Assembly (NCBI GenBank): GCA_014529385.2
Contig: CM043971.1
Coordinates: 32,071,209 to 32,135,208, forward strand
DNA length: 64,000 nt
From: Adiantum capillus-veneris
Lineage: Eukaryota > Streptophyta > Polypodiopsida > Polypodiales > Pteridaceae
Reading direction: 5' to 3'
A program made the position numbers and the translations under genes. Position 1 is the first letter of the stretch. Each line of letters starts with the position of its first letter. A model generated the notes under the pieces. That model made no database searches and was not told where the DNA came from. It saw only the letters and a program-made list of their open reading frames with translations. Shown piece by piece: positions 11,201 through 23,200 of this stretch.

Positions 11201-14200
11201 TGTTCATCTACATTGCATACACAGTCTTTAGAAAAGACAAGATTTTTTTCCTTCACTTTACATGGAATGGGTATGTTCATGGTTTTGTGTTGGAGATGGG
11301 TTCAGGAATTTTCAGCCATGGAGATTCTTGAAGACGGAAGAAGAAGGACTCTACACACAGTTGACGCAAGGAAGGAGATTCAAAAGATTTTGTCGCTTTC
11401 GGCGCGGCCCAGAGAAGCAAGCATTGAAGACCTTTATGAAGTTCAAGTACCGCTTGACCCACATAGCAAAGTGGGCCAGCGAAGAGTCCCTTCCAGGATT
11501 CCGGATGTTGTTGGCGATCTCGCTCGACGCCATACAGTTCGGTACCAGTACCTCACTTTGAAAAGGAAGGGATGTCACGTGACACATCCCAACCCTATGT
11601 GTCCGTGGACAAGCTACACCACAACAGGGTACAGTCAGTCCGATCAAGTTAGATTAGCAGTGATCTGGCACTTTTGTGAGTCTATTCGTAGACCGTGCAT
11701 GCCCAGTCACTTAGCATAGATGCATATCCTCCGGTTGCACACAGCATGATCATCGGAATTCCCATCAGAATCCATTAGCATCAGTTAGGGGAATTTTCCA
11801 ATGCATTTAGCCTATTTTCCTATTTATTGGTATTTTCACTTATTATTTTTAAGTGACTTTCCAACAAAAGTAGGTAGGGCAATTTTGCTAAGTTAATATA
11901 TACGCAAACCCAAGTTAGCACTTTCTGGCAGAAGAGGCAGAAGGAGCTTCTCGCTCAACAGGCAACTTCTCAGCAGTACCCCCTCACCATCAAGATCCAT
12001 CGCCACCCTTGCCTAGCCTTGGCGTTTTCCTCACCACAGCCTCGCCTACCAGATCCATTCACTGGCCTTTTCACCCATCTGCAACAGCCCAAGGCCTTAG
12101 CGTTTTTGGTCGCTAGCAGAGCATAAGGCCCAGCGTTTTTGGACTCAGACATCAGCAACTCTCAGTGTTTTTGCAACAAACACTAACGCTAGGGAGAACC
12201 AGCAAGACCTCAGCAGTTTGTAGCAATTTTGGCAAGGAAAAAGACTGCAGCTATCAGCGTTTTTAACATCAGTTCAGCCCTGCAGAAAACGCAGATTTTC
12301 AGCCTTATGCACAGTAGCAGATCCCCCCCCAAGTTGGTTGCAGATGCTCCCCCATTTTCAGCCATAAAAACGCAGCCAAAACAGTCATTTTCAGCCACCG
12401 AAACAGTCCCCGAATTCAGCGATTAGAAGATCCCAGATTTCAGCCATCAAGTCGTCGTCGTCACCACCGTCGTCGTCATCGGCATAGTCCCATTGCATCA
12501 ATCCATTGCATTCGCATTGTACACCTTTGTGCAATCAAAGTAGACCACTCTCGCCGACGAGAGTGGGGCCTTCGGAGGAGGGTTTTACAACCTCTCGGGT
12601 GTCGTATCTCTTCTCTCTCCTTCTGAAACCGGCCTGTTCGATCCAAAAAGGGCGGTAGGCTTTACTTCAAACCTTGATTTAGCTTTCACCCATTATTAGT
12701 CGTCTATTTTACCTGTACTTTCAAGACACAACAAAGGGGAGAGGGATACACGCTGCTAGATTGCACCTGTATGAGTAGACGGACACCAGATTGGCCCCTA
12801 ACTTAGGCACCCCTTTCGGTATTTCTTTATTGTTCAAAAGAGGGAATAAACGTTGTGGTTCCCTACAAGCTGCCCCGCACAAACTCGGCTGAATTTCCAC
12901 TGTTCCAGCCCGATTTCGGCAACATAACTGTACTAGAACCCTTCATAGACAGTATTCCCACGCATTGAATGACTTTCCCGACGCATACGGGCACTTTGCA
13001 AAACCTGGCGAGAATCTGCAGCACGCTGAATTCTCTGTTTTCAGCCCTGAAAATGCGCCAGATCACCTGTACAGCGGTCCCCTTGCGTCCCGGAACCTCC
13101 TGGAGGTATTAGGGTCCGTTTAGGGCCAAAACCCTAAACCTGCAAAAATACACAGCAGGCTGTAATTTACTGTTTCGGGCTCCGTTTCGCGTGCCGGTCG
13201 CATCCGTAGCAAGTCCTCGAGCTCCCGCACCTGTAGGGCTACTTGCCCTTTGAATCGGACGAGATTTCTGGCGTGAAACCTCTCCGAATTCACCTGTACC
13301 TGTGGGGGGATTAGCCGCTAGCTAATCCAGTACCTGTGCAAGAGGCTCTTGCCTCGGCAATCGCGCATGAACCCACACAACTGTACATTGGTCAAATGAA
13401 GAGCCCACTAGAGGGGCATAACATACTGCCAAAGGGGAGAGAGAGAGGGCAGTGCGTAGCGTGCAGGGCATCACTCTTGGCACCGCACTGTGCATAAGAG
13501 GGAAAGCAAGCACTCCATAGCTCTTAACCTGTGACAAATCTGAAAATGAGGCTCTCCCCTCTTCAAATTCAGCGCCACTTCTTGTTGCATGAGGCAAGTG
13601 CACCAGAATGTGCCACTTGGCACATTTACAAGCATTTTCCCGTTTCGGGGTTGCCGCCTAAAAATATCCCAACCGGTTGCCCAGTTGACTTCACGGCAGA
13701 GTAAGAAAATGTTCCCTTTGTCATTCCGGAGGTAATGACGCCAACACATTTTCAGGTCCCAAAATAGCAGTTCCCTAAATTTTAGGAGATACTGCCATTG
13801 TATCTTTCTAGGTCATCCGACCCTCTTTGTACACTGCGGCCACATCCAGAACTGAAATGTAGCCTCTGTAGCAAAGGATTCCACTTTGGCTAGTCAATGA
13901 CCCCACTTGGCTAACCATAGTCCTTGTCCAACCTTAGTGCTCTCGTGCCCTCAGGCCTGGACTCCCTTTGGACAGTTCCACACTAGCTATGCAATGCAGG
14001 GCAGTTAGATTTCCCGAGGGGTGTTTCCAAAAAGTGAAAGTAAATAGATAATAAGAAAGAAATCAACAAAAAGGATAGATAGTAGTCACACGCTAGTGAC
14101 ATACCCCCCTCTTGAAATCTCAAATGTCCTCGTTTGCATCTATGTCGTACATGCTTACTGTCAACACTGATGTATTCAACACCTGTCGACACATATACAA

Positions 14201-17200
14201 CACATACATGCTCATTGTCAACCCTGGTGTATTCAACACCTCGTCGACTCATGTATTGCTTGCGTGTGAACCCTGTCCCAATGAGATAGTGGTAGCTGCG
14301 CACTCTGCCATTGCTTTGAGTCACTAACTTTCCAATGACAAAATGGTAGCTGCACATTTTGCCACTGTCTTATAGTACACGTTGGATCCCGTAACACTTT
14401 CGAGCATACCCAAACCGACAGTTTAAGAATGCAGTTACACATGTACTCTTCAATAGAAGTAATCACTGTATCCTTGACAAACTGACAACAAATACTCACT
14501 TCTATAGCACTAACCAAACTTTTGCACATTCCATAAGAGCAATTGCCAAACTGACAATCTGTACAGCTCTAACATTCATGTAACAGGTATTTCATTTGAG
14601 CTCACTTTAAATACCATGTACATCATTTGTTTCAGAAGCCATTGTCACACTGACAATCCATGTAGCTTTGAAACTCAAGGGGTCAAGGTAGGTTGCAAAT
14701 CGAAGGCTTCCAGGTAAAGTGATAACACAGTTGGTGACTCTGCAAGTTCACCTTCTTCCATCCACTTAGCATCCATTGGTGGATAGTTTCTGAACTTTAC
14801 CAACTAACGCCTAGCAACCTTGCCTTTCACTTTCCTTTCTTTGTGTGCCAAAATCTGTTCCGGGACCAAGATCTCGTCAAGTTCCTCGACTTCCGGCTGA
14901 TCTTCAGCTGGCATATCTTCTGGCACATCACCCACATAGGGTCTGAGAAGACTCACATGAAACGCATTGTGAATCTTCCAACTGTCAGGCAATTTCAGCC
15001 TATATGCAACATCACTGATTATGTCGCATACTTGAAAAGGCCCATAGTAACGCATGCTGAGCTTTGGAAACAGTCTTTCCTTGCTCTTCATCTTCTTTAA
15101 CCGTGCCTTTTCAAAGCGTAAAAGCACCCAATAACCAAGTGAATATACCACTTCACGACGGTGACGATCAACTGCTTTCTTTTGCTTTGCCTGAGTCCTT
15201 TCTAAGGCCACTTTGACCTTCTTGTACATTTCATCCATGTCCTGAACATACTTATCTGCTTCAAATATCTTGTCCTTTGTATGCAGTATGGGAGGAACTT
15301 TCTTGCCACCTTCAACTATCTCAAAAGGTGCCTTGCCAGTTGATGAATGCACTGTATTGTTGTATGCATACTCCACCAATGGCAAATATTGCTCCCACTT
15401 TCCTTTAGCTCTGACACGTAGCACTTTAGCAAATCTAGGACAATAGAATTTGCCTCTTCTGACTACCCATCTGTTTGAGGATGAAATGACGAAGAGAATT
15501 TGAGCGTGGTGCCCATATTCTCAAACAAGCCTCTCCATAATAAACTTGCATGCGTGGATCACGGTCGCTAACAATCGATTGTGGCATGCCATGATACTTG
15601 AAAATATTGCTCATAAACAAGCGTGCCATCTGATCTGGTTTTATCTTCTTCCTCACAGGAATAAAATGAGCCTGTTTGCTGAATCTGCAAATAATGGTCC
15701 AAATACCATCGTTTCCTGTCTGCATTCTCGAAAGATCAAAGATAAAATCCATAGCAATACTTTCCCATGGTTTGTCTGGAATAGGTAGTGGTTGCAATAG
15801 CCCTGGTGCCTTTTGCCTGTCAAACTTGACCTTCTGGCAAATTAGGCATTCTCGCACAAAGGCATCCACATCCCTTCCCAATGTAGGCCAATAGAAGAAT
15901 GTCTCAACCGCTTTAAATGTAGCATCGATACCACGATGCCCTCCATACGGTGGGACATGACTCTCTTCCATAACTTTGCGTCGCAATGGCTTTGTGACAC
16001 ACAATCTGCCATGCATCATCATGAACCCATCTCTGAGAAGATAGTGTTCATGACGTTGTCCTTGCATTAGCTGCTCGAAGACCCTTGCAAAATCTTCATC
16101 ATTTTCATACTGTTCTCTCATATCATCAAGTTCATGATGATAAGGAATTGACACAGCTGAAATTTGTGGCTTCCTAGACAAAGCATGAGCCACAACGTTC
16201 TTCTTGCCTTCCACATGCACAATCTGAAAATGGAACATGGACAAGATATTTGCCCATCGCATATGCTTCTCAGATAACTATGTCTGTGTCAAGAAGTATC
16301 GCAAGGTCTGATGATCCGTTTGGACAACGAAATCTGCACCTAGCAGGTACTGTTTCCAACTTAAGAGCGCATGAATCACAGCCAGTAACTCTTTCTCATA
16401 GACCTGCATGGTCATCTCTGGCCCTTGCAAAATTCTGCTCTCATAGGCTACTACCCTGCCATCTTGCATTAGCACTGCACCAATGCTACTACCGCAGGCA
16501 TCACACTGGACCACAAATGACTTCCTAAGATCTGGCAACACAATGACTGGATTTGAAGTCATCTTTTCCTTTAAGAGATTAAAAGATGAAATCTCTTTCT
16601 GTGTCCATCTAAAGGTGACTGCCTTCTTTTGAAGAGCATGTAAAGGTGAAGCAATCTCAGCGAAATTTCGGATAAACCTTCTGTAATAGGAGCATAGTCC
16701 CAAAAAGCTTCGGACATCATGCACCGTCTTCAAATTTGGCCATGACTTGATCGCTTCAACTTTTGCAGGATCCATTCTCACACCATCCTTTGAGACAATG
16801 TCTCCCAGAAAGTGAATCTCTTCCAGAAAAAACTCACTTTTCTTTGCATTGCTGAGCAACCTATGACTGCGTAGCTCTTTGAACACAATGGCCAAGTGAT
16901 GCCTATGCTCCTCTTCATTCTTTGAGTAGACTATCATGTCATCAAAGAATGTACCAACAAACTGCTGGTGTGGACGGAAAATTCTGTCCATCATCCTATT
17001 GAACGTAGCAGGAGCATTTGTGAGACCAAAGGGCATCACTAAAAATTTGTAAAGGCCAAACGTCGTTCTAAAAGCAGTCTTGTGCACATCCTCTGATCTA
17101 ATGCGGATCTGATGGTACCCACTCTTTAGATCTATCCTGCTAAACATAGCTGCTCCTCCTAATTTGTCCATAATATCATCAATTCTAGGTATAGGGAACC

Positions 17201-20200
17201 TATTCTTGATGGTATTCTTGTTCAGTGCACGGTAGTCGATGCACATACGCCATGAGCCATCCTTTTTCTGCACCAACAACACTGGAGAACAGAATGGAGA
17301 TGAACTGGGCTGAATCAGCCCCTTTTCTAACAGCTCCTGTACTTGGCCCATTATCTCTTTCTGCTGAGCCGCACTAACCCTGTACGGAGGCTTATTTGGT
17401 GGGCTACTGCCTGGCACCAAATCTATCGCATGGTCCTTGGGTCTCTCTGGCGGTAATTGAGACGGTAATGAATCGGAAAAGCAGTCACTATACTGTTGTA
17501 AAAACATTGACCTTTCTTTATCTAGCACAGATAAATTTGATTCATCACAATCTTACACTTCACGTGCAAAAACCAAGTACGCAAAAAGATGCTTTTTCAT
17601 TACAGAAGTTATAGCAGAAGCTGATACAGTAGGAATAGACTCCCCTTTAAGCTTTACATCCAAAATGTGAGTCTTTCCCCTGCTCTGTACAGTGATCTTT
17701 TTGTTGTAGGCATCCATGATTCCCTGTACACGAAACAACCAAGGAATACCTAACAACACATCACATCCGTCCAGTGGCATGATGTAAAATTCATCTACAT
17801 AGGACTGGATATGTAAACGCAACTTTCCAATGATGGGTGTCACAGCCTCTGTATGGCCACGACATGCCAAACCTGCCTCTGCTGTATACCCCATCTCTTC
17901 AGGTCTGATTCGCAACTTTGAAGCCAATTCTGGGGAAATGAAGTTGGCTTTGGCACCTGGATCAAAGAAGATAAGCACTGTTTGATCCCTAACCTTTCCC
18001 CATGCTCTGCAAAGCTCACTTGCATCTGAATTTGGCTTATCGCCCACCATATCTGGCACTAGACCAGCCATGGGCTTCTTTCCTTTCCTGTCATCCTTGT
18101 CTTCAGAATCAGCTGGTCTTTTCTTTGTAGGACAGTTGTAAGCAATGTGGCCAGGCTGCTCACATATAAAGCATTTGTTCTCTGTCCTCAGGACCTTCTT
18201 TTGCTCTTCTGACTTGCGAGGAAAACGTCTTTTCCATTTCTTTGCTGGTCCTTTTTCTGATTCAGCCGTAGCTTTGTCTTTCCGTACGTTGGCTGACTCC
18301 TGAGTCCCTTTAGGAGCCTCATTGGGAACGTGCTTCTTGGCTGAATTTTTCTTGCCTAATCCTACCTTGACGCCAGTGTTAAATTCACAATCTTCTCCCT
18401 TGAGCAAACCATTGCCAGTGTTTGCCACCTCGATGAGCTGCGTCAAAGTAGTGACTTTTGTCTTCGTGCAGTATTTTCTCAATCCTTTGGGTAGGCCACA
18501 ACAGTATTTTTCAATTTGTTCTGTCAATGGCACAAACCTATAGGAAGTTACTGGAAGTAGAGCTTTCCAAAACTTCCGATTGTAATCATCCAGATTTCTG
18601 CAAGTGGCAGCATTTAGCTAGTGCCATTCTGTCATGACATCTGCTTCAAAGTCATCAGATAACCATGCTGCTGCAAAAATCTGCTTGAAGTAAATCCATG
18701 TGGACGGAGCTTGCCCTTGAAGCAATAAAGTTGTCCACCATTGTCCCGCATTCCCTGTCAAGAAAGTGGCTGCCTTGCGGACCTTTGAAGCCTCTGTAAA
18801 ATTTCCCCCTGCATAGGCCTTGTCAAACTGCTAGAGGAATGAGAGAGCCTTCTTCCTGTCATCAAACCCTGTAAAGGTCGTGAATGTCACACCTTTGCCA
18901 CCTTCTTTGTACGGAGTTGGCCTCTACAGCGGCGTTAGATTGTCATATGGAAGTGACTGAAACATGGGAACACTATTAGGGTTCATCTGTGTTCCTTGGC
19001 CGCTATTAACTTGACCTGGAAATGCCATATTTGGCTGCTGATTTGTAATTCCAGCCATACCAAAATTTGCTTGTGGCATCCCACATTGGCCCTGAGTGCT
19101 CTGAAACCCTGGTTGCATACCCATGACACTGTACATGGGGTTAGGCATCATCGTTTGAGCACCCCCAAACACTGTTCCTGGCGTGTAAAGCTGATTTCCA
19201 GGTGCATGACCAGCCATGCTCTGGAATACGGATCCACCTCCAAAATAGCCAGGGTGTACTGAAGGTGGTGGGAAAACCTGTTGCATAGCCTGTAGGTTGC
19301 TTCCCTACCCATTAGAACTAGCTATAGCCTGCTGAAAGGTGGCGGGCTGAACTGGTACAGCTTGAAAGACTGGCATCTCAGCCACCTGTTCTTGCACCTT
19401 AGGCATAGGTTGTGGAGACTGCATGTTCTCCGTCAAGTGTACAGGTGTTTCCATTGACTGTGCGGTATGAATCACCTGTGCTCGAGCCTTAACAGGCTTT
19501 TGAATATGATCCAGTGACCCAACTTGCTGAGACGGAACAAGAGGTTGCAGAAAGGCTAAAAACCTCGGATTCTGCATTACTTGTGTGAACATAGCCACAG
19601 TAGTAGCCAACTGGGTCCTGAATATATCGTCATCTGTCTGTGGTGGTCTTGAGGACTCACCCACTTCATGTGTCTGTTGACCCTGTGAAGAGGAAACCTC
19701 TTCAGTCACATCATCTGGTCTGTCAGCCATAATTGCAATTCCCTGTGTCTGGTCTATGATCCCCTGTGTCTTCAAGCCCAAAACTGACCAAGGCTCACTT
19801 CTATGGGAAAAAGTGATTTTATCCCGTTGATGGAACCATGAAACCGGCCTGTTCAATCCAAAAAGGGCGGTAGACTTTACTTCAAACCTTGATTTAGCTT
19901 TCACCCATTATTAGTCGTCTATTTTACCTGTACTTTCAAGACACAACAAAGGGGAGAGGGATACAGGCTGCTAGATTGCACCTGTATGAGTAGACGGACA
20001 CCAGATTGGCCCCTAACTTAGGCGCCCCTTTCGGTATTTCTTTATTGTTCAAAAGAGGGAATAAACGTTGTGGTTCCCTACAAGCTGCCCCGCACAAACT
20101 CGGCTGAATTTCCACTGTTCCAGCCCGATTTCGGTAGCATAACTGTACTAGAAACCTTCATAGACAGTATTCCCACGCATTGAATGACTTTCCCGACGCA

Positions 20201-23200
20201 TACGGGCACTTTGCAAAACCTGGCGAGAATCTGCAGCATGCTGAATTCTCTGTTTTCAGCCCTGAAAATGCGCCAGATCACCTGTACAGCGGTCCCCTTG
20301 CATCCCCGAACCTCCTGGGGGTATTAGGGTCCGTTTAGGGCCAAAACCCTAAACCCGCAAAAATACACAGCAGGCTGTAATTTACTGTTTCGGGCTCCGT
20401 TTCGCGTGCCGGTCGCATCCGTAGCAAGTCCTCGAGCTCCCGCACCTGTAGGGCTACTTGCCCTTTGAATCGGACGAGATTTCTGGCGTGAAACCTCTCC
20501 GAATTCACCTGTACCTGCGGGGGGATTAGCCGCTAGCTAATCCAGTACCTGTGCAAGAGGCTCTTGCCTCGGCAATCGCGCATGAACCCACACAACTGTA
20601 CATTGGTCAAATGAAGAGCCCACTAGTAGGGCATAACATACTGCCAAAGGGGAGAGAGAGGGCAGTGCGTAGCGTGCAGGGCATCACTCCTGGCACCGCA
20701 CTGTGCATAAGAGGGAAAGCAAGCACTCCATAGCTCTTAACCTGTGACAAATCTGAAAATGAGGCTCTCCCCTCTTCAAATTCAGCGCCACTTCTTGTTG
20801 CATGACGCAAGTGCACCAGAATGTGCCACTTGGCACATTTACAAGCATTTTCCCGTTTCGGGGTTGCCGCCTAAAAATATCCCAATTGGTTGCCCAGTTG
20901 ACTTCACGGCAAAGTAAGAAAATGTTCCCTTTGTCATTCCGGAGGTAATGACGCCAACACATTTTCAGGTCCCAAAATAGCAGATCCCTAAATTTTAGGA
21001 GATACTGCCATTGTATCTTTCTAGGTCATCCGACCCTCTTTGTACACTGCGGCCACATCCAGAACTGAAATGTAGCCTCTGTAGCAAAGGATTCCACTTT
21101 GGCTAGTCAATGACCCCACTTGGCTAACCATAGTCCTTGTCCAACCTTAGTGCTCTCTTGCCCTCAAGCCTGGACTCCCTCTGGACAGTTCCACACTAGC
21201 TATGCAATGCAGGGCAGTTAGATTTCCCGAGGGGTGTTTCCAAAAAGTGAAAGTAAATAGATAATAAGAAAGAAATCAACAAAAAGGATAGATAGTAGTC
21301 ACACGCTGGTGACACCTTCTCTCAGTCTCATTCACTTACACGCACAATATCCACTCACTTTGTTCGTGACCACAGCACTCTACAAGACGGAAAGCTCTCT
21401 TTCCCTAAGGACTAAAAGGAACCTTGAGCAATAAAGATCACTAATCTTGAGAAAAGAACAACATTCATTCCGCTGCACCTAACATTTTGTTCTTATGGAA
21501 GGGAGAGCCTTCTGTTTCTTAATGAGAGAGTGCTATGATCACAAACAAAGTGAATGGACACTGTGCGTGCAAATGTATGAGACTAAGAGACAGAGAGAGA
21601 AGAGAGCTACGACACCAAAGATGTTGTAAAACCCTCCTCCGAAGGCCCCACTCTCGTCGGCGAGAGTGGTCTACTTATGATTGCACAAACTGGTACAAAC
21701 TAAATGCATGTGACTGATGCAAGTCTAGGCTATGTCGACGATGACGACAGTGATGACGAAGTCGACCTAAGGGCTGAAATCTGCAATCTTCCTACTACAG
21801 TCCAAAAATGCTATGGACGGAAATCTACTGCGGGTCCAAAAACGATGACTTTTGGGGCTGTTTTTGGGGATCTTTGTCGTTGAAAATATGCACGTTTAGG
21901 GCTGAAAACTGAGATTCTTTCCGGGCTGAATCTGCTACTTCTTTATGGGCTGAATCTACTACTCTTCTATTGCTGAGAATCGGCGAAGGCTGAAATCTGC
22001 AAATGCGGAGATCTTCAAAAACGCTAGGGCTGCTGATGTCAAAAACGCCAGGTTGTCTACTTCTTCCGGCAATGCATGATGATGCAAAATGCTTTGGATG
22101 GGGCTTGATTCTGGCGATGAAAGTTGCTGATGCAAAAACGCCAGGCTAGTGTAGTTTCCAAAAACGCTAGTGGAAGGGGTCTGATGGCGATGGTCTTCTT
22201 GCTTGGAGGGAAGTCTACCAAGGGGTCTTGTTGAGAAGTTGCTTGTTGAGCTTGGCTCCTGTTGCCTCTTCTGCCAAATAGTGCTAGCTCTAGTTTGCTT
22301 ATATACAAACTTAGCAAAATTGCCCTACCTACTTTTCAACAAAAGTCACTTAAAAATAATAAGTGAAAAATGTCAAAAATAGGGAAAATAGGCTAAATGC
22401 ACTGGAAAATTCCCCTGATGGAATCTGATGGATTCTGATGGGAATACTGATGATCATGCTGTGTGCAACCGGAGGATATGCATCTACACTAAGTGACTCG
22501 GCATGCACGGTCTACGAATAGACTCACAAAAGTGTCAGATCACTTCTAAATCTAGACTGACTGGACTGACTGAACCTTGATCATGTTGTAGCTTGTCCAC
22601 GGACACATAGAGTTGGATGTGTCACGTGACATCCCCTCCTTTTCAAAGTGAGGTATTGGTACCGAACTGTATAGCATCGAGGGAGATCGCCAATAGCATC
22701 CGGAATACTGGAAGGGACTCTTCGTCGGCCCACTCTGATGTGTGGGTCGTACAATACTTGAACTTCAGAAAGGTCTGCAACGCTTGCTTCTTTGGGCCGC
22801 GCCGAAAGCGGCAGTCTTCTCTGGCTCCTTCGATGCTTCATCTTCGTGTAGAGTCATGCTTCTTTCTTCTTCAAGAATCTCCATGGCTGAAAATTCCTGA
22901 AACCATTTCCAACACAAAACCATGAACATACCTATTCAATGTAAAGTGAGTGGAAAAAATCATGTCTGTCTCAAAGACTGTGCATGCAATGTAGATGAAC
23001 AAATAGACGGAGTGCGAAACCGTTCACCACACACACGCAAACAATGAGATCGAATCGACATTTAACCAGATAATGGACAAGATTTTTCGAGAGTACAGGC
23101 TGTTTGTTGGCACTTTCTTTGATGATATCATTGTTTTCTCCAAGAATGAGGCAGAACATAAAGATCATCTGCTTCAGGTCTTTTAGGCATTACAAGATGA

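Larger units (their letters stand above)
8283..11719 (+). pseudogene. gag-pro: Element A gag-protease ORF, with extra C-terminal region, disrupted
   Basis: The start ATG at 8283 gives MDTSHTGDEHERGDGD and an ERERDERNAR-type charged coil. After the inserted element (8559-8950) is discounted, the frame resumes exactly (KERKA|ERDAERE). The gag core follows (FSKYDGKMDATVIHSWLHQF; YLAGDAINWYHAWQ). A TAG at 9373 and a frameshift near 9455 precede the long open part from 9434: MSDEERKEAFLFGLDE, zinc knuckle CFHCHIKGHIKRTC (9894-9935), and retropepsin FDPGSMHDVISP with flap-side DMILGMKWF. About 400 residues follow that match no pol domain I know: an acidic His/Asp-rich stretch, then sequence rich in Cys/His, ending SARPREASIEDL...YQYLTLKRKG next to the polypurine tract. 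The frame then runs into the LTR until 11719. The same end (SARPKEASVADL...YQYLTLKRRG) is kept in element C. Confidence 0.82.
12624..21314 (-). mobile_element. Element B: young full-length Ty3/gypsy chromovirus
   Basis: 8,691 bp with 5-bp target duplication CCTTC, LTRs of 1,476 and 1,478 bp, polypurine tract, gag, retropepsin, reverse transcriptase, RNase H, integrase and chromodomain remnant, all on the minus strand. It sits inside the 3' LTR of element A, so it is younger than A. By eye the LTRs differ at about two dozen positions. The coding region is nevertheless interrupted by several in-frame stops and a frameshift in integrase, so this copy cannot make a complete polyprotein. Confidence 0.95.
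6545..21484 (+). mobile_element. Element A: gag-protease-only LTR retrotransposon, split by element B
   Basis: Complete structure: 5-bp target duplication TTTTG, 5' LTR 6545-7765 (1221 bp), initiator tRNA-Met primer site at 7767, gag-protease ORF, polypurine tract ending at 11572, 3' LTR 11573-12623 plus 21320-21484 (1216 bp). Subtracting B and its duplication, A is about 6.24 kb. The internal region (3.8 kb) has a zinc knuckle and retropepsin but no reverse transcriptase, RNase H or integrase, so A must move with enzymes supplied by another element. The two LTRs are nearly identical apart from a C-run length change and a 15-bp GTC-rich indel, pointing to a recent insertion. It is inserted into the LTR of an inverted relative, C. 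Confidence 0.9.

Noticed and set aside
11262-11561. Alternative plus-strand frame within element A
   Set aside because: It overlaps the gag-protease ORF in another frame; the main frame carries the tail conserved in element C.
16930-16990. FFDD instead of YxDD in the reverse transcriptase of B and D
   Set aside because: Phe at the first position is common in plant Ty3/gypsy RTs; not unusual.
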